Origin: Stachybotrys elegans
Taxonomy: Eukaryota; Ascomycota; Sordariomycetes; Hypocreales; Stachybotryaceae
Length of the DNA: 64,000 nucleotides
Assembly (NCBI GenBank): GCA_020746835.1
Contig: JAGPNK010000003.1
Span: 496,001-560,000 of the forward strand
Direction of reading: 5' to 3'
Part shown: piece by piece, positions 31,446-42,892 of the stretch
How the letters are laid out: each line of letters starts with the position of its first letter
Position numbering within the stretch: position 1 is the first letter of the stretch
The notes under the pieces: model-generated
The model's database searches: none
Seen by the model: only the letters and a program-made list of their open reading frames with translations
What the model was told of the DNA's origin: nothing
Program-made: the position numbers and the translations under genes

Positions 31446-32584
31446 ACCACCACCATATGTGTCCACCCCGCCGGCTGATCATCTTCCGATGACTTGGACG
31501 TTGCCTCTACTAGCGAAACCCCCTAGCAGATCCTTCGTGAATCTCGCAAGCCAGAAAAGAACGAGCATCAAACCAAGAGGCTTTGAACGCCAGAGATATT
31601 GGACCTACAACCGAGTCCCTGCTCTATTGTCTGGAATCTAGACTGGCCATTCACCTACCACTCCTCGACAGGAGCTGAGGCAATCGTTTTATACGAGAAA
31701 GAGACATCAGATGATTTCCTTCCAGTCGAATGCGGTCCACACCGAGCTGGACCTCCTGTTACCAGCGAATGTTTACTCGGCCATTACGCCTTGTCTGTTT
31801 GATGGCGTATGACCGGGGATGCTCAATGAAGACGTCAAAACGGACCCTAGGCTTCAATCGCTACTCACCCCGACGCTCAACGCCTCCTTCACCGCGCTTC
31901 CCAACTTCTTTCTCCTCATCTCCAGGACTTAGGTGGAGCAAGAGGTTGAGGTGGACGTTGCAGGACTAGTAAGTGTTGGGTGTTTAGGCAAAAGAAATGT
32001 ACTAACCAGCACAGCACGGCAAAGGGTCGCCGTCCCAACCAGGTAATCATCACGAGCAACAGCCGCAGTCGTATGTATCCCCGTTGCAGATGTATTAAGA
32101 CACACGCTGACGGGCCCCAGAAGCCGTAGTAGACAAGTACAATGACGATGATGAAGATCCAGACTAGGCCTTGACGTCAGACGAGGAGACGGTGGACGCT
32201 ATAAATCGCCAGGACGCCAAGAGGAAGCACGAGATGGGGCATGACTTGTTCGATGTGGCCAGACGGCTCGACATGGACGAGACGCCACGTCCTCAGAGAC
32301 ACCATGAGGGAAACAAGCAACCCTTTGGTGCTCTGTATCCCGGCTGAGTACAGAGAAGCCGTATCCCAGGAAAGGTCCGTAATTCGTCCAAGACCTCTGT
32401 CTTCTACTCGCATACGGCAGCCCTATGCAAAATGACCAGCGGCTCTCGCAGTATGCGACCGACCGGTCATGGAACATGATGCGTTTGTATCCCCAACGTC
32501 TTCGGAATATACCTCGTCCATGGCAGACCAGTGACACCGCAGACAACCTCGTCTAGTTGGTCGATTGCAATGCACCAGAAGGAT

Positions 32585-32735
32585 GTTTCTTACGATATGT
32601 CGCACGATTAACCTCTGCTTCAACGAAGCAGAGTGTCGAGATGCAATTCGGCAGTTTCGAAGACCCATTCGTCGAACCAACGGCATACCGGGAACAGCCG
32701 AAGCAACCAAGCGATAGGAGTCCGACAAGGATCGT
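32585..32735 (+). pseudogene. SNF2-type ATPase mid-region fragment
   Basis: One frame reads INLCFNEAECRDAIRQFRRP, resembling the SNF2 inter-lobe segment FNxAExxxYxxxxxRFxxxIN. It is short and bounded by stops. A (GCC)n stretch (about 32,888-32,907) lies downstream in low-complexity sequence. Confidence 0.4.
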
Positions 32736-33180
32736 GGCCTGGGTGGCCAGGCATTCTGTTCTTCGCACCCATGAGTCTTTTCTCCCCAGAGATCCACGGT
32801 CCAACCCAGACGTCTGCCGAGATGCGCGCCGCTTGAGCCGACTTCTCAAACCAGATGCTACCAACCAGAGGCCCTACAGACCTCTGACGCCGCCGCCGCC
32901 GCCGCCGCGTCCAAGTGAGAGGAAGGCAGCGCGCCCGCGGTAGAACAGGCCACCGCCGACGCTACCGTGTCTGAGGTAGAGAAGAGCAGCGCCGCTGCTA
33001 CGTAGTGGCATTCCGGGAGGCGGCTTCACATGGAGCACTGGTCCTCTTCCAAGCGCTCGTTCCATCGCCAGGAGGCGCCAAGGCCATTCTCAAGTTGAAA
33101 TCCGGTGCCAAAGTCCAATCTTCCCTTGTGGGAGACCAGGCCCTATAGGCATCTCAAACACTCGCAAAGCAAATCGAAGC

Positions 33181-33225
33181 CTGCAGGTGGATGACCGGGA
33201 CAACCATTCTCTTGACAGTGACTCG
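33181..33225 (+). pseudogene. Possible motif III relic (WMTGT)
   Basis: The bases GTGGATGACCGGGACAACCA closely match those encoding WMTGTPI at 40,134-40,155. Only this short stretch is recognisable, so the assignment is weak. Confidence 0.3.
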
Positions 33226-34424
33226 CCGAGTCTCGCCTCACAACGCCCGTCGCATCGAAATATTTTAGAACCCCGCACAAGACAGCAAGCCACTCTTGTG
33301 GCTCTTTCCCATGAGCCCCAACGCAGGCTTACCTCTCTTGTCCGTTCGCCTTGGCCAAGGCGCCTTTGGGATTGGTCGTCGTTTCTGTCAATGCCATTGC
33401 TGGCTTCTATCAGGATACCCAGAAATCCTTTCCTTGCGCCACTATCCTTGCATCACGCGAGGCGTTGATGGCACCAGACGGCGCACCTTGAGTTTGGAGA
33501 CCTCGAGCGCATTGCCACGCACAGGACACTCAATTCCAAGCTCTTCATGGACGGCGACTGCGTCTTGCAATTCGAGTGAAGACGGAGGTTCTGCCCATCG
33601 CGCTGGCGTGCCGCACCGCGATATGGGATCACGCCAGAGAGCAGCGGCCGCCATGCAGGTACCCTCCCATGCCGACCATCGTCCACCAGCGACACAGGCG
33701 GCACCACACGCAGGACCGACTACACAGGACGGCATACTTGTCGACAGACTGTCCACCCATATTTACATCCTCGCGGCATGCGTGATGATGTCATCAGCGT
33801 GGGCATATCAAAGACTTTGACCACACCAGACCATGGCAGATAAAGATGCCAAGTTTCGCCTCAGCCGGATCATTTTTGGCGGGAGGACCTGAACGGAGCA
33901 GTGGTCCTGTTCTCTCACACGGTGTCAAGGATGAGCAGCTGCACAATCCGCTCGGCCTGGTAATTCGACCGAGCGACGCGAATGTTCCTTGCTAAAGTCT
34001 ACATTGTCAGGCACCTACAAGCTGCGACTTGTCTTGCAAGACAACACGGTTGACTACACGAGGAATAAGCTCCACTACGCCAAGTCATCCCAAGTCCGTC
34101 ACGCCGGAGACCGACGTTAATGGCACAGAACGTGGCTCGGGAAGACCAAAGGGTGCAACTCACTGGATAGAGTTGCCGCTGGACAAGAATATAGGACGAA
34201 GAAAGAGAATAGTCCGATGGAGACCAACACACTTGGCGAGAAGAGACCGCTACCCACCGCCACACAGCCTCCGACGTCCACAAAGCTTACTCGGGAGGAG
34301 CAGGAGGCTGTCGCCGGAGGGAGATAGACTCCAGAACATTACAGAGCAACACCGACTTAGGGAATGCTTCGGAGTATCGCCAAGAGCATATGTAACGCCA
34401 ACCATTCCGGGACCCGTGACGAGT

Positions 34425-34580
34425 GGTCTGCAGTCCGAGCCTTGCCAGGGTGTTGTTGGCCATTTGTTTAGAGGACTGAAGCCACAGCAAGCGACGGATG
34501 CATTTACAATGGTCACACACATAGAAGATGTATTCGAAGATATTCAAGAACTCACCAGCGTTGTTGGCCATGCGCCGCTG
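34425..34580 (+). pseudogene. LFRGL-type repeat fragment, copy 1
   Basis: Encodes VVGHLFRGLKPQQATDA, then THIEDVFEDIQELT. A diverged second copy lies at 38,050-38,170. The family is not recognised; presence among helicase relics suggests it belongs to the same ancestral gene, which is inference. Confidence 0.45.
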
Positions 34581-35009
34581 CCCACGCTTCACTGCCTTAG
34601 GGCCGCGACGGTTCATGGAGCTCCAAGACATGTCCAGGGAGTCGATAATACTCTCAATCGCCTTGATACGCGGCTTGGCCGTATACTCAAAACTACCGAG
34701 CAACAATGCCAAGGCCTTTTGTGGATGTCACCCATGCCACAGCTACAGCTATGGCTACGACCTGCGACAGATTCCACAACAGCTTCATTCAGGCAGTGAA
34801 CCGAGTTCTGGTTTCTTCCCTTCAACTGCTTTGCATACGCTTTGGCAGAGCACTTATCTGGGCTGATATCCTTCCATACAAGTTCTTTCTTGTATAATTA
34901 CGCGGCAGACATCACTACACCTTCGCACGCGGTATGGGTGGCGCGGCGCAGACTTGCTGTCCGCCGCCGGGGTCCGTGGTTGTCAACCTCCGGAGGCTAA
35001 TGCTCCAGA

Positions 35010-35810
35010 GTGTCGCCTACTATTGGATCATATGCGAGGGAGCACACTTCCCGAAGAACCCAACGAGCACCTACAGTCGAACGGTTAGACAGATGGATAA
35101 GCAAGCTATCCTGTTCGTCTCGGCGAAGAAGAACGCCAGGCGTACCGGACAGCATCAACACGGACGAGGTCCGAGGGTACCAGGCTCGCCACCCAGACGA
35201 CGGCGATGGCCTCGAGGCGCTCATGGAGCACTCGCTGGCATTGGACAAGGCCATGAATGCCATGGAGCCCGAGGAGAACCCGGACCTGGACGATATCTCC
35301 ACCAGGTATGGGTTCTCTGACGGAAAGATATATCCAAACGCGTGGGTGCTCGGCAAGGTGCTAGAGCACAAGGCGGCCGGGGAGAGCGTGCTGATCTACG
35401 CGACGCATCTCCTGACATGCATGTAAGTCAACCCATAGATCAGACTCCCCACCATCGCAATCTAATACACAACAGGATCATAAACTCCATCCTCGACACC
35501 GCCGGCGTCCGCACACTCCTCGTATCCAGCCAACAGAAACCGGCCGAGCGCCGAGTCGCCATGGACCGATTCAACCACCCGGCTTCCGGCTTCGACGCAC
35601 TCATCACATCCTCCAAGCTGTCTTGCTACAGGTTGGACTTTCACCACTGCTGCTGGGTCGGCATCCTGATAGAGATGCCCTCGACATTCAACGACAAGGT
35701 GCAGACCTTTGGGCGCACGTGGCGAGGCAGGCTTTCAAGCCGCACCAGATTGCAGGTGAGAGACGCTAAGCACTTGGTGCTTTATGGGAGCTAACGCGGA
35801 GCTAGATATT
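35010..35810 (+). pseudogene. SNF2-type helicase C-terminal domain fragment with retained intron
   Basis: Best-preserved helicase relic. The first part (to 35,422) reads VLEHKAAGESVLIYATHLLT, a helicase motif IV-like segment. A 53-bp intron with canonical ends (35423-35475, GTAAGT..CAACAG) leads to IINSILDTAGVRTLLVSSQQ, then ERRVAMDRFNHPASGFDALI, then MPSTFNDKVQTFGRTWR, covering motifs V and VI. The arginine finger region has drifted (FGRTWR instead of GRxxRxGQ) and the N-terminal ATPase lobe is absent. The survival of splice sites shows descent from a spliced, once-expressed gene. Confidence 0.7.
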
Positions 35811-35829
35811 CACATCATTGCGACACGCC

Positions 35830-36114
35830 TCAACGCCGGTCAAAGATGTCCTCGGCTTCTGCGAGCTCATCTGGCGGCCTGAATGGCCCTTCCAGCCCGA
35901 CACCGATTGGGACATTTTCCACGTCGTAGTGTGCCATTGCGACGATTTTCTGCGGCTTGTTGTTGTCGTCTTTCTTCCTGAACCTTGTTGGCATGAGTTC
36001 TGGATGCTTTACCCAACACTCCTCTTCCGTGTGGCCTGTCTTGCCGCACTTGAAGTAAGAGCAGATTTTCGCGTCATCTCCATCTTCCGGTGTCTTCTTC
36101 GACCTTGCTCCAGG
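35830..36114 (-). mobile_element. Ty1/copia retrotransposon gag zinc-knuckle remnant
   Basis: A 94-codon minus-strand frame (stop at 35830-35832) encodes FKCGKTGHTEEECWVKHPEL, the CCHC zinc knuckle and following Trp/His-Pro typical of Ty1/copia Gag. The first Cys of the CX2C pair appears as Tyr (YFKC), consistent with a TGC-to-TAC change, so the finger is disabled. No LTRs, protease, integrase or reverse transcriptase were recognised nearby. It lies between two helicase C-terminal relics. It is an isolated, decayed fragment. Confidence 0.6.
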
Positions 36115-36119
36115 CTAAT

Positions 36120-36584
36120 ATAAAAACGATGTCTACCGGAGTAAACCTCCACGACTGCTGTTCAGACGCAATCCTCGGGAATATCTCTCTGTCGCCGGGT
36201 GACACAAAGCAGAACACATCTCGACTTGGCCGGAAGGGCCAGCATAAGGAGTCAACAATCATCATGCCCATGGTGGTCGACTCTTTCAATGGCATTCAGC
36301 AGTCTATGATGCTAGGAAAAATGGCACGGGTGGCGTCTGCATCGTGCGAACTACCAGACTGGATGCCCCTAATGCTACAAGAAACCTGTCTATATGAGGC
36401 ATTCCGAGCATATTTCCATCACGATTTCAACTGGTACGCGCGGGTCCTCGTACACAACGAGGATGGAAAAGCCTTCGGTTGCCTTAGCTCAAACTCCTTG
36501 GTTGTATTGGGCAATCTCCTTAGTATCCTTGCTATTGTCGACCACAGCTTCGCGGATATTCTACCTGCCCTTCGACTGATATAG
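36120..36584 (+). pseudogene. SNF2-type helicase C-terminal fragment, motifs V-VI and tail
   Basis: Encodes MSTGVNLHDCCSDAILGNIS (motif V-like TGVNLH) and SRLGRKGQHKESTIIMPMVV (motif VI-like RLGRKGQ), then LPDWMPLMLQETCLYEAFRA. This part is one open frame. It lacks the preceding helicase core in any frame and the minus-strand copia relic abuts its left side. It covers the same motifs as the fragment ending at 35,810, so they are two copies rather than one split gene. Confidence 0.65.
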
Positions 36585-36589
36585 GACAT

Positions 36590-37130
36590 CATCGGGGATA
36601 GGTACAAGTTCGGGATGCCCGTGACGATGGCCCAGTACGATGACGAGGAGGTAGCCAAGTGGATGGACGAGGAGCCGGACGCGAGCGCCAGGAACAGGAA
36701 GGCCTGGGACAAGCACGACAAGCGCGTATGGCTCGCCAACCCGGAGCTTTCACAACGAATCTTCATGAGCGGAGAACTGCTGAGCTCCGCAACGACCTGG
36801 CCAAAATGATGGCATTGGCAGGGCCGCTGGACCTGACGATCTCTATGGTCAATGCAACGACTACCAAGTCGCCTCAGTTCTTTCCGGCGAGAGAGCGTGG
36901 TCATCGTCGCCGCGAACTCCCCTGACATTGTGGAGCTCGGAGAGTCCTTAACGCCATCTGCGAAGAACAGGCCGAAACCTGTTGGTCACAAGCTCGACTC
37001 CTATGCGAGAGCAAACCAGCTGATGATGGAAGCAGGCCATGTCGTCTTCGCCAACACCACCCGTCGAAGACTCTACCGGCTGCCGGATAGAGATGAGCTT
37101 GCCCGGCGCACACTTTACTGACGTCTGCCG
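36590..37130 (+). pseudogene. Unrecognised degenerate coding relic
   Basis: The plus strand encodes a charged segment MAQYDDEEVAKWMDEEPDAS ending LANPEL. It then continues in another frame as LRNDLAKMMALAGPLDLTIS and VIVAANSPDIVELGESLTPS. Frame shifts between the pieces indicate decay. The composition looks coding (GC-rich third positions at the start). Family unknown; it may be the C-terminal extension of the SNF2 relic just upstream. Confidence 0.4.
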
Positions 37131-37624
37131 TGCCCATAGCGATTGTAGATGCCACCGTCGAAACACTTCACTACGCCTTTGCGGGACAGGGCTCCTCGCA
37201 GCCGCTCAGCAACCTGATTATCGTCGAGAGCCGTCCTCAGCGGTACGAGACCGAATTTGGCGAGGGGGCGCTGTCTCTCACCAGGCTACTCCGACTTGCC
37301 GGTGAAGCCGGGATAGAGGGGCACCTCTGGGCCTACATCCCGGGCTGCGTATGCGTCTGCATTGCCACACTGGGCGATTGGTTATTCTTCTGTGACGCCC
37401 TCCGACGCGCCGGCCTCGGCGCGTGCGAGGTGGAGAACTGTGTGCTTGGTCCGGATATCGTTGTCTTTGGCACCTACAAAGACGTGAAGCTTGCCGAGAG
37501 GGTTTGGTGGAAGGCGCAGGCATCCCCCGAAAGTGTCGATTTTACGGGGCGCGCTTTCTTGATGATCCTTTTCCCGACTTTGAGCGGATCAATCTGTCTG
37601 TATATGTTACAGACTCAAGATTGA
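37130..37624 (+). CDS. Hypothetical open frame, 164 residues, in the degenerate region
   Basis: Uninterrupted frame containing SNLIIVESRPQRYETEFGEG and GACEVENCVLGPDIVVFGTY. The start codon is uncertain and I recognise no family. The following 37,423-37,890 segment opens in a shifted frame (DPFPDFERINLSVYV), suggesting a frameshift within one older gene. Probably a relic rather than a functional gene. Confidence 0.3.
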   Translation: MPIAIVDATVETLHYAFAGQGSSQPLSNLIIVESRPQRYETEFGEGALSLTRLLRLAGEAGIEGHLWAYIPGCVCVCIATLGDWLFFCDALRRAGLGACEVENCVLGPDIVVFGTYKDVKLAERVWWKAQASPESVDFTGRAFLMILFPTLSGSICLYMLQTQD

Positions 37625-38039
37625 AGGCTTGCGATCCGAGGTTCTGCAATACCTTCCTACACGCATATCATGTGCCTGCAGACAATACTGTGCTTTATTG
37701 CAAGCGGGAGCAGGACCTGCTAGTTGAACCAGTCAAGGGTCTAGACAACTTTGCATTCTGGAACCATGCTCCCAAGTTCACACCCAGATCGGTCAAAATT
37801 GCTCACCTCTGCGAGACTGATGGCCGACCCAGTCGGGTCGGCAGAGCACATCACTTTATGCCGACAAGGAGGAAGCGTCCCGCTTCCTGAAAATGATGCA
37901 GATCCAATGGGCCTGTATTCGCCTGACTCCCATCTCGGGTGCTGAAGGCCTTCCACCTTGGTGGCGTGGGTGTCGAGGGCGCTCCCACATGTTGACCACT
38001 TGGTCCGGCATACCAAGGCAACGCAACCGTCATCTCATA

Positions 38040-38180
38040 TCATAGAGACGGTCACGCCGTGGGACAACTGTTTAGAGGACTTAGACCCCAGGAGGTTAGA
38101 AGCGTCCATCCACTCGCGCCTATTGAAGACGTATTGGACAACATCAAGGAGCTTACCCCGCGATGGTCACCCTATCGGGT
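38040..38180 (+). pseudogene. LFRGL-type repeat fragment, copy 2
   Basis: Encodes VGQLFRGLRPQEVRSVHPL and PIEDVLDNIKELTP, aligning with copy 1 at 34,425-34,580 in the same orientation. The two copies have diverged at many positions, so the duplication is old. Confidence 0.45.
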
Positions 38181-38541
38181 CTTTGAGTACTCTATACCAC
38201 CACTTACTCGACGAAAGCCAACCTTTTTACAAACCCCGTGAACGCATGCCCCGTTTGATCATTCGTTCGCCCAAACCGGAGCCTCGCCCTACGCCGAAGT
38301 CATCGAGCTTGGCCAGAGGAACGAAGGAGCCACTGGAAGCGCGTATACCGAGGTGGTATAAAGCACCCTGGAGTCCTCTAGTGATATTGGAAGGGATGAT
38401 TATCGCGAACACTATTCAGTTGTTCTTGTCTTCCCCCGTTAACTATACCGCACGGAACATGTCGGGTGAAGGCGCGTGCAGCTAATGTGCCGGGTTGAGC
38501 TGTGCAACAAACAACCAACTCTGCAACAACACAGACGCACC

Positions 38542-39323
38542 ATGGAGAAGAGAAGCTTTGGTTTTAAGGTACCCGGCAAGCAGGGCCACAGCACATTCTT
38601 TGACACGACAAGATCACTGCGAGATACAACACAACAGGAAGCATTGTTCGTTGCCTGCAGGGACCTACACTTAATTGTGCATTTTGGGGATGAACACTTC
38701 CTGAACAGGCCTGGTTACAACATCTTGAGCAAGGAGAAGATGAGGAGGGCGTTGGCGAATTTGATGGACGCGACAAACGAGACTGGCCCGCATAGACGAT
38801 GAACCGAGAGCAGGAGCCTGGCAAGTGAACGCCGGGCGAGTTTGAGAAGCGCATGGGCAGTACGAAGCCCAGGGAAAGATTCAAGGAAGCACCAGACGGG
38901 CGCGTGGTAGGGAGGTCGTGGGCCGTACATGGAGCGGCATGCATAGAGCTGGTGAGGAGGCTAGAGGAGAAGGACTGGTTGACAGACAACGGAGCAACTG
39001 CAGCGATAACAATGATATCCTACGGGATAGAGGAATACTGCGCATTCTGTCCGCGCCACTTTGAGGTGGACGAGAGGCGGTACAAGAATGGCGGCCTGAT
39101 GAGAGCAGCACCAGCCAGCATCGTGAGCGGCGCCGCCGTGGAGGCCGACAACGTAACAAGCCTCCACACGCGCCAGGAGATTTCTCGCGAGGAGGCCCAC
39201 GAGAGCATTGTGCAGGAATTCCAGGCGGGTGATGACGCCCGGGACGCACTACGGGCTGCGCTCATCGAGACCACCACAGGCGTGAGGGTGGACCAGAGCA
39301 TGATAGATCGGGCAAAGTCATGA
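38542..39323 (+). pseudogene. Unrecognised gene relic in two frames
   Basis: A first frame starts at ATG 38542 and reads MEKRSFGFKVPGKQGHSTFF, ending at 38,802. A second frame of 156 codons (38853-39323) contains WAVHGAACIELVRRLEEKDW and EEYCAFCPRHFEVDERRYKN. Reading DEPRAGAWQVNAG, then with a one-base shift EFEKRMGSTK, the two could be one gene with a frameshift near 38,840. No family recognised. Confidence 0.35.
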
Positions 39324-39519
39324 GCGATGCGCTGCCAAAGGGCTGCGATATGGTTGGTGGGAACGTGGGGATGGGCTACCGGATCCCGTGCAACATTGTT
39401 CAGCAGTAGGGGCAGAGACGATACTTTGCAGGATATGTCCACCACCCCTTGCACTGGGCGACAATGATATGGGACCAGCATGAGGGTCATCTGTACCTGT
39501 TTGACACTATGCTGGCTGG

Positions 39520-40215
39520 TTGACAAAGAAGGCTGTGGAGACAGCTGCTCGGTTCGTGCGGCTACCCGTTCCATTCTTGGTGTTGGTGCCGGACGTCGAG
39601 GATCAGCCGGGAGAGTGGGAGTGCGGCTACCTGGGGGCGTTTCTTCTCATGGTAGTCATGAGGGGGATGAAGTGGAAGGGGGCGGTCAGAGTGCAGTGTG
39701 AGCTGGATGGCGCGGGCCTCTTGGACGCAGAGGGAACCCCGGCTCTTTACATACCCCACTGGGGGAAGCGGCCTCGACGGGGAGGCCAAGTAGGGCCATC
39801 ATGCCCGGTACTGCAATCACGGCCTCGCCTGCACGAAATGTGGTATTGTGGGAAAGCATTGGGTTTAGGTGTGGCCTTAACGTCCTTGCATATACTGCCA
39901 ATCATGCAACCAGACCAAGAAGCTCAAAAGCACAGCCGGGAGGACGCTCCTGACGAGCGGATCGCGAAGGCTGCCACGCCTGAAGAGGCTGACGACAACC
40001 GAATCTGGTACGAGTTCCGGGACTTGGCCTCGGAATCATACCGATTCGAGTTTATGGTGGTAGACGAAGCGCACACCGTGTAGAACGTCCTCAGCAGCTT
40101 CGCGAGCATGTTCCTGGTACGCAGCACCTGATTTGGATGACCGGGACACCGATCTATAACGGCTTCGCAGATCTCTTGGCTCCATTGATGCTTATGTAGG
40201 ACATACCTCGACTAC
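39520..40215 (+). pseudogene. SNF2-type ATPase fragment with DEAH and TGTP motifs
   Basis: A 187-codon frame ends at a TAG (40081-40083) directly after YRFEFMVVDEAHTV, with DEAH at 40063-40074. Past the stop, another frame gives LIWMTGTPIYNGF (motif III, TGTP at 40140-40151). The sequence ahead of the DEAH (AKAATPEEADDNRIWYEFRD) is shared with the relic at 27.9 kb. A nonsense codon and frameshift make it a pseudogene. Confidence 0.7.
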
Positions 40216-41469
40216 ATCAACGTTCCTAGCCAGGGTAGTCTAATCAATCTTTCCTTTCACTTTCCGGCCTATTTGGTAGCAGGGCACAAGGTAGACCCGT
40301 CAAGGGTCAGGTGGATGCTTGTGGTTTCGCCCATACCAGAGGAGTTCAGCAACGAACATTGCTGCGCCAAATTTCGATGCAAAGACCACGAAGGAAGCAC
40401 CCAGGACTCTGTACACGCAAAGACCACCGAAAACTGTATTCACCTTCAACCTTTTCGGCACGATTAGGGCCGTTTGAGAGCCTTTAACAGCATTGTTTGC
40501 TCAATTCACGACTCCAGAAGGTTGCCCCGTTGGCTTATGATTTACGCATTTCACGCATCACCACACTCATAGGCAGAGCAGAGCAACGTCCCTCAACCGT
40601 CTCCGCGCGACTGAGTCATTGATGTGAGGGCTACCGCACTTGCCAACGCTGTGCAGATCCTGTCCATGGCACCCACGACATTCATCGATCAAGAATACTC
40701 GCCCACCGGACCTTACCCCACGACGCTCCCAAACTGCGGCGGAAACGAGAAAACAGTTGCAATGATGTATTCCATGGAGGATCTCCACCGAGCCGTGCTA
40801 CTGTTCCTTGCCGTCCAGTATCGTGGAGGGGCGACTTACGTCCCGCGCGCGGCCAAGGGTCCCCGTGGTCGCCGCGGGGGGTAGGCTCCATATCTCGGCC
40901 TCCCTTCGCGCTCTCGCCCAGCGAGCACCTCATCATAATCGCCGTCACCAGCGCGTGCTGGGACATTGGCGACAACCAGTCGGCAGGGTATAAGAGCCGG
41001 TTCCTAGACCTGTTTGGCACCTACACCCCTCCTAGCGGTATCACTCTGGACCTGAGATCCATGATGTGCAGGAAAACCCACCGCAATGCCAGCGTTATTA
41101 TTGCCCCAGACTACCACGCTGTTACTAATTGCCTGCACTCTCTCTCTGCTATCTGCCATCCTCAGTAACCCCGAGGACCCGATACTCTACGCCCTATCTA
41201 GCTACTCGGGCGGCTTCACCATCTCCTTCTGCAAAGGCGCCTGCTTCCAGGGCTGGTCACCTGTCCTATCTAAACCTAGAGTCGCCTAACTGCTCTCTGC
41301 CCTTCTGGAGAATGAAACCATGTCTCTACGCAAGCTCAGGGCAGCTGTTGATTCAGAGAAGAGCCACCTCTCAACTGGAGACCACCAATATCAGCAAGGC
41401 TATTGTATCCGAGATACAACGGCATGACCCTAGGCCACTACAGTCTACCACCCCTCTCACCCTTCTGCA

Positions 41470-42411
41470 ATGTGTCGACACATTGAGGATGATGCCCGAC
41501 AGGACTCTCTTCCCGCCGCCCAACAGGATATCTCCATCACGTACAACCCAGTGGCGCCACCAGTACTCCCCACAGCAGAAACGGCCACCAAGTTCTCAAC
41601 ACGAGATTGGAAAGGGTTCAAGCCGGTCACTGTCTTCCTGTCACTGCCTTCCGCTATACTGTGGGTTGACCAGCGCAACCACGAAAGAATGTTCCCCGCC
41701 AGCAGGCTACAGAGCTCCGAGCCGACAGACATGCCTCCGGGAAGCGTGGTCTGCCCTGACATGATATCCTTCAGCAGGTTCATGACTGTATTCGACATAG
41801 ACGAGCCTTCCCTCGCCAGGCACAAGTATGCCGCCTACCAACCAGATAACCAGGTAGTTCAACTCATTACCGAAAACGACTCTTTCCAAGTCCTCCTCGA
41901 TACGCTATTCACCATTGCCCTCCTGCATACATCTAGAGTTTTAGACCTCAACAAGGTTCTATCCGTTTACGTTGGCCCAGTCACGTTCTTCTGTCACCTA
42001 GATGCATTGGGCGATATTGTTAGAAACAACTGGTGGCCCATGGTGAGGATGCAGGTGAGCCAGCCCTGTCCCGGGTCCGTTCTCATGCCCAGGCCGTTCT
42101 GGCTCAGGCCTTCCCAGACCGTGTCGCTTGGGTCCGACGTCAAGTTGGGCAGCTCCGGGGACCGCGGGATCTCCCTGCTCCCGAGGATTTTGAGGAGTAG
42201 TTTTCTCGGTGCAATATTGCGCTGGCTGCCTATGAACCAGACAACCAGATATTACAACTCATCACTGACAACAAATTGCTTACACACTCTCGTACACTCT
42301 ATGCCGCCTTGTGAGACTACGTTGGCCTCATCTCATTCTTGCCCATCAATCAGTCGGACCATTTGTGCAGCACCATCTCCTCCTTTCCCATATCTGATGC
42401 CAAAAAGCTAG
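41470..42411 (+). CDS. Hypothetical protein, 313 residues, unknown family
   Basis: Uninterrupted frame from ATG 41470 with no recognised domain. It contains KYAAYQPDNQVVQLITENDS (41,826-41,885). The DNA near 42,218-42,300 is a related, diverged copy read in another frame (AAYEPDNQILQLITDNKLL). The second half is Ser/Pro/Leu-rich and looks like frame-shifted reading of decayed coding sequence. It may be a relic with a tandem internal duplication. Low confidence as a real gene. Confidence 0.25.
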   Translation: MCRHIEDDARQDSLPAAQQDISITYNPVAPPVLPTAETATKFSTRDWKGFKPVTVFLSLPSAILWVDQRNHERMFPASRLQSSEPTDMPPGSVVCPDMISFSRFMTVFDIDEPSLARHKYAAYQPDNQVVQLITENDSFQVLLDTLFTIALLHTSRVLDLNKVLSVYVGPVTFFCHLDALGDIVRNNWWPMVRMQVSQPCPGSVLMPRPFWLRPSQTVSLGSDVKLGSSGDRGISLLPRILRSSFLGAILRWLPMNQTTRYYNSSLTTNCLHTLVHSMPPCETTLASSHSCPSISRTICAAPSPPFPYLMPKS

Positions 42412-42892
42412 GCAAGTGCATAACTGGCCCCTGGTTCGAGGCCCTGTGCCGCATCGGGGTAGCTTTCTTGTGCTCTATTTTGCAAGGTACACTGGGAAGA
42501 GTGAGCTGGCCGTTCGATTCGACTGCCTTATTGTGGTCTGGCAGCAGAAGGCGAGGAGCCGGCATCCAGCCGAGGTGACTGAAGCGGAAAGCTGCGCCAG
42601 CCGTGGGCACCAGAGGAAGATGCATATGTTGTCACTCTCAGAGCGGAACATACGAAATGGAAAGCCTTGCCGAATCATTCCAGAAGAAGTTTGACTCTCA
42701 ACGAACCAAGTGTGCTCTCCAAGGCAGGATCGTCGCCGTCGGCTTAGTCAAGACAACTCGCCGCTGCCCGCAAGAACACGACCCCAGAGAGCATCGCCAA
42801 GCGCGATCCTGAACAGTATTGGAAGAAGAGGCCCGGTTTTTGGGTAACCTGATATCCTCTGAACTCAGCCATACTTATCATCTATTCCCGAG

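Noticed and set aside
35010..36584. One helicase gene split by insertion of the copia relic
   Set aside because: The sequences on both sides cover the same motifs V-VI, so they are two copies, not halves of one.
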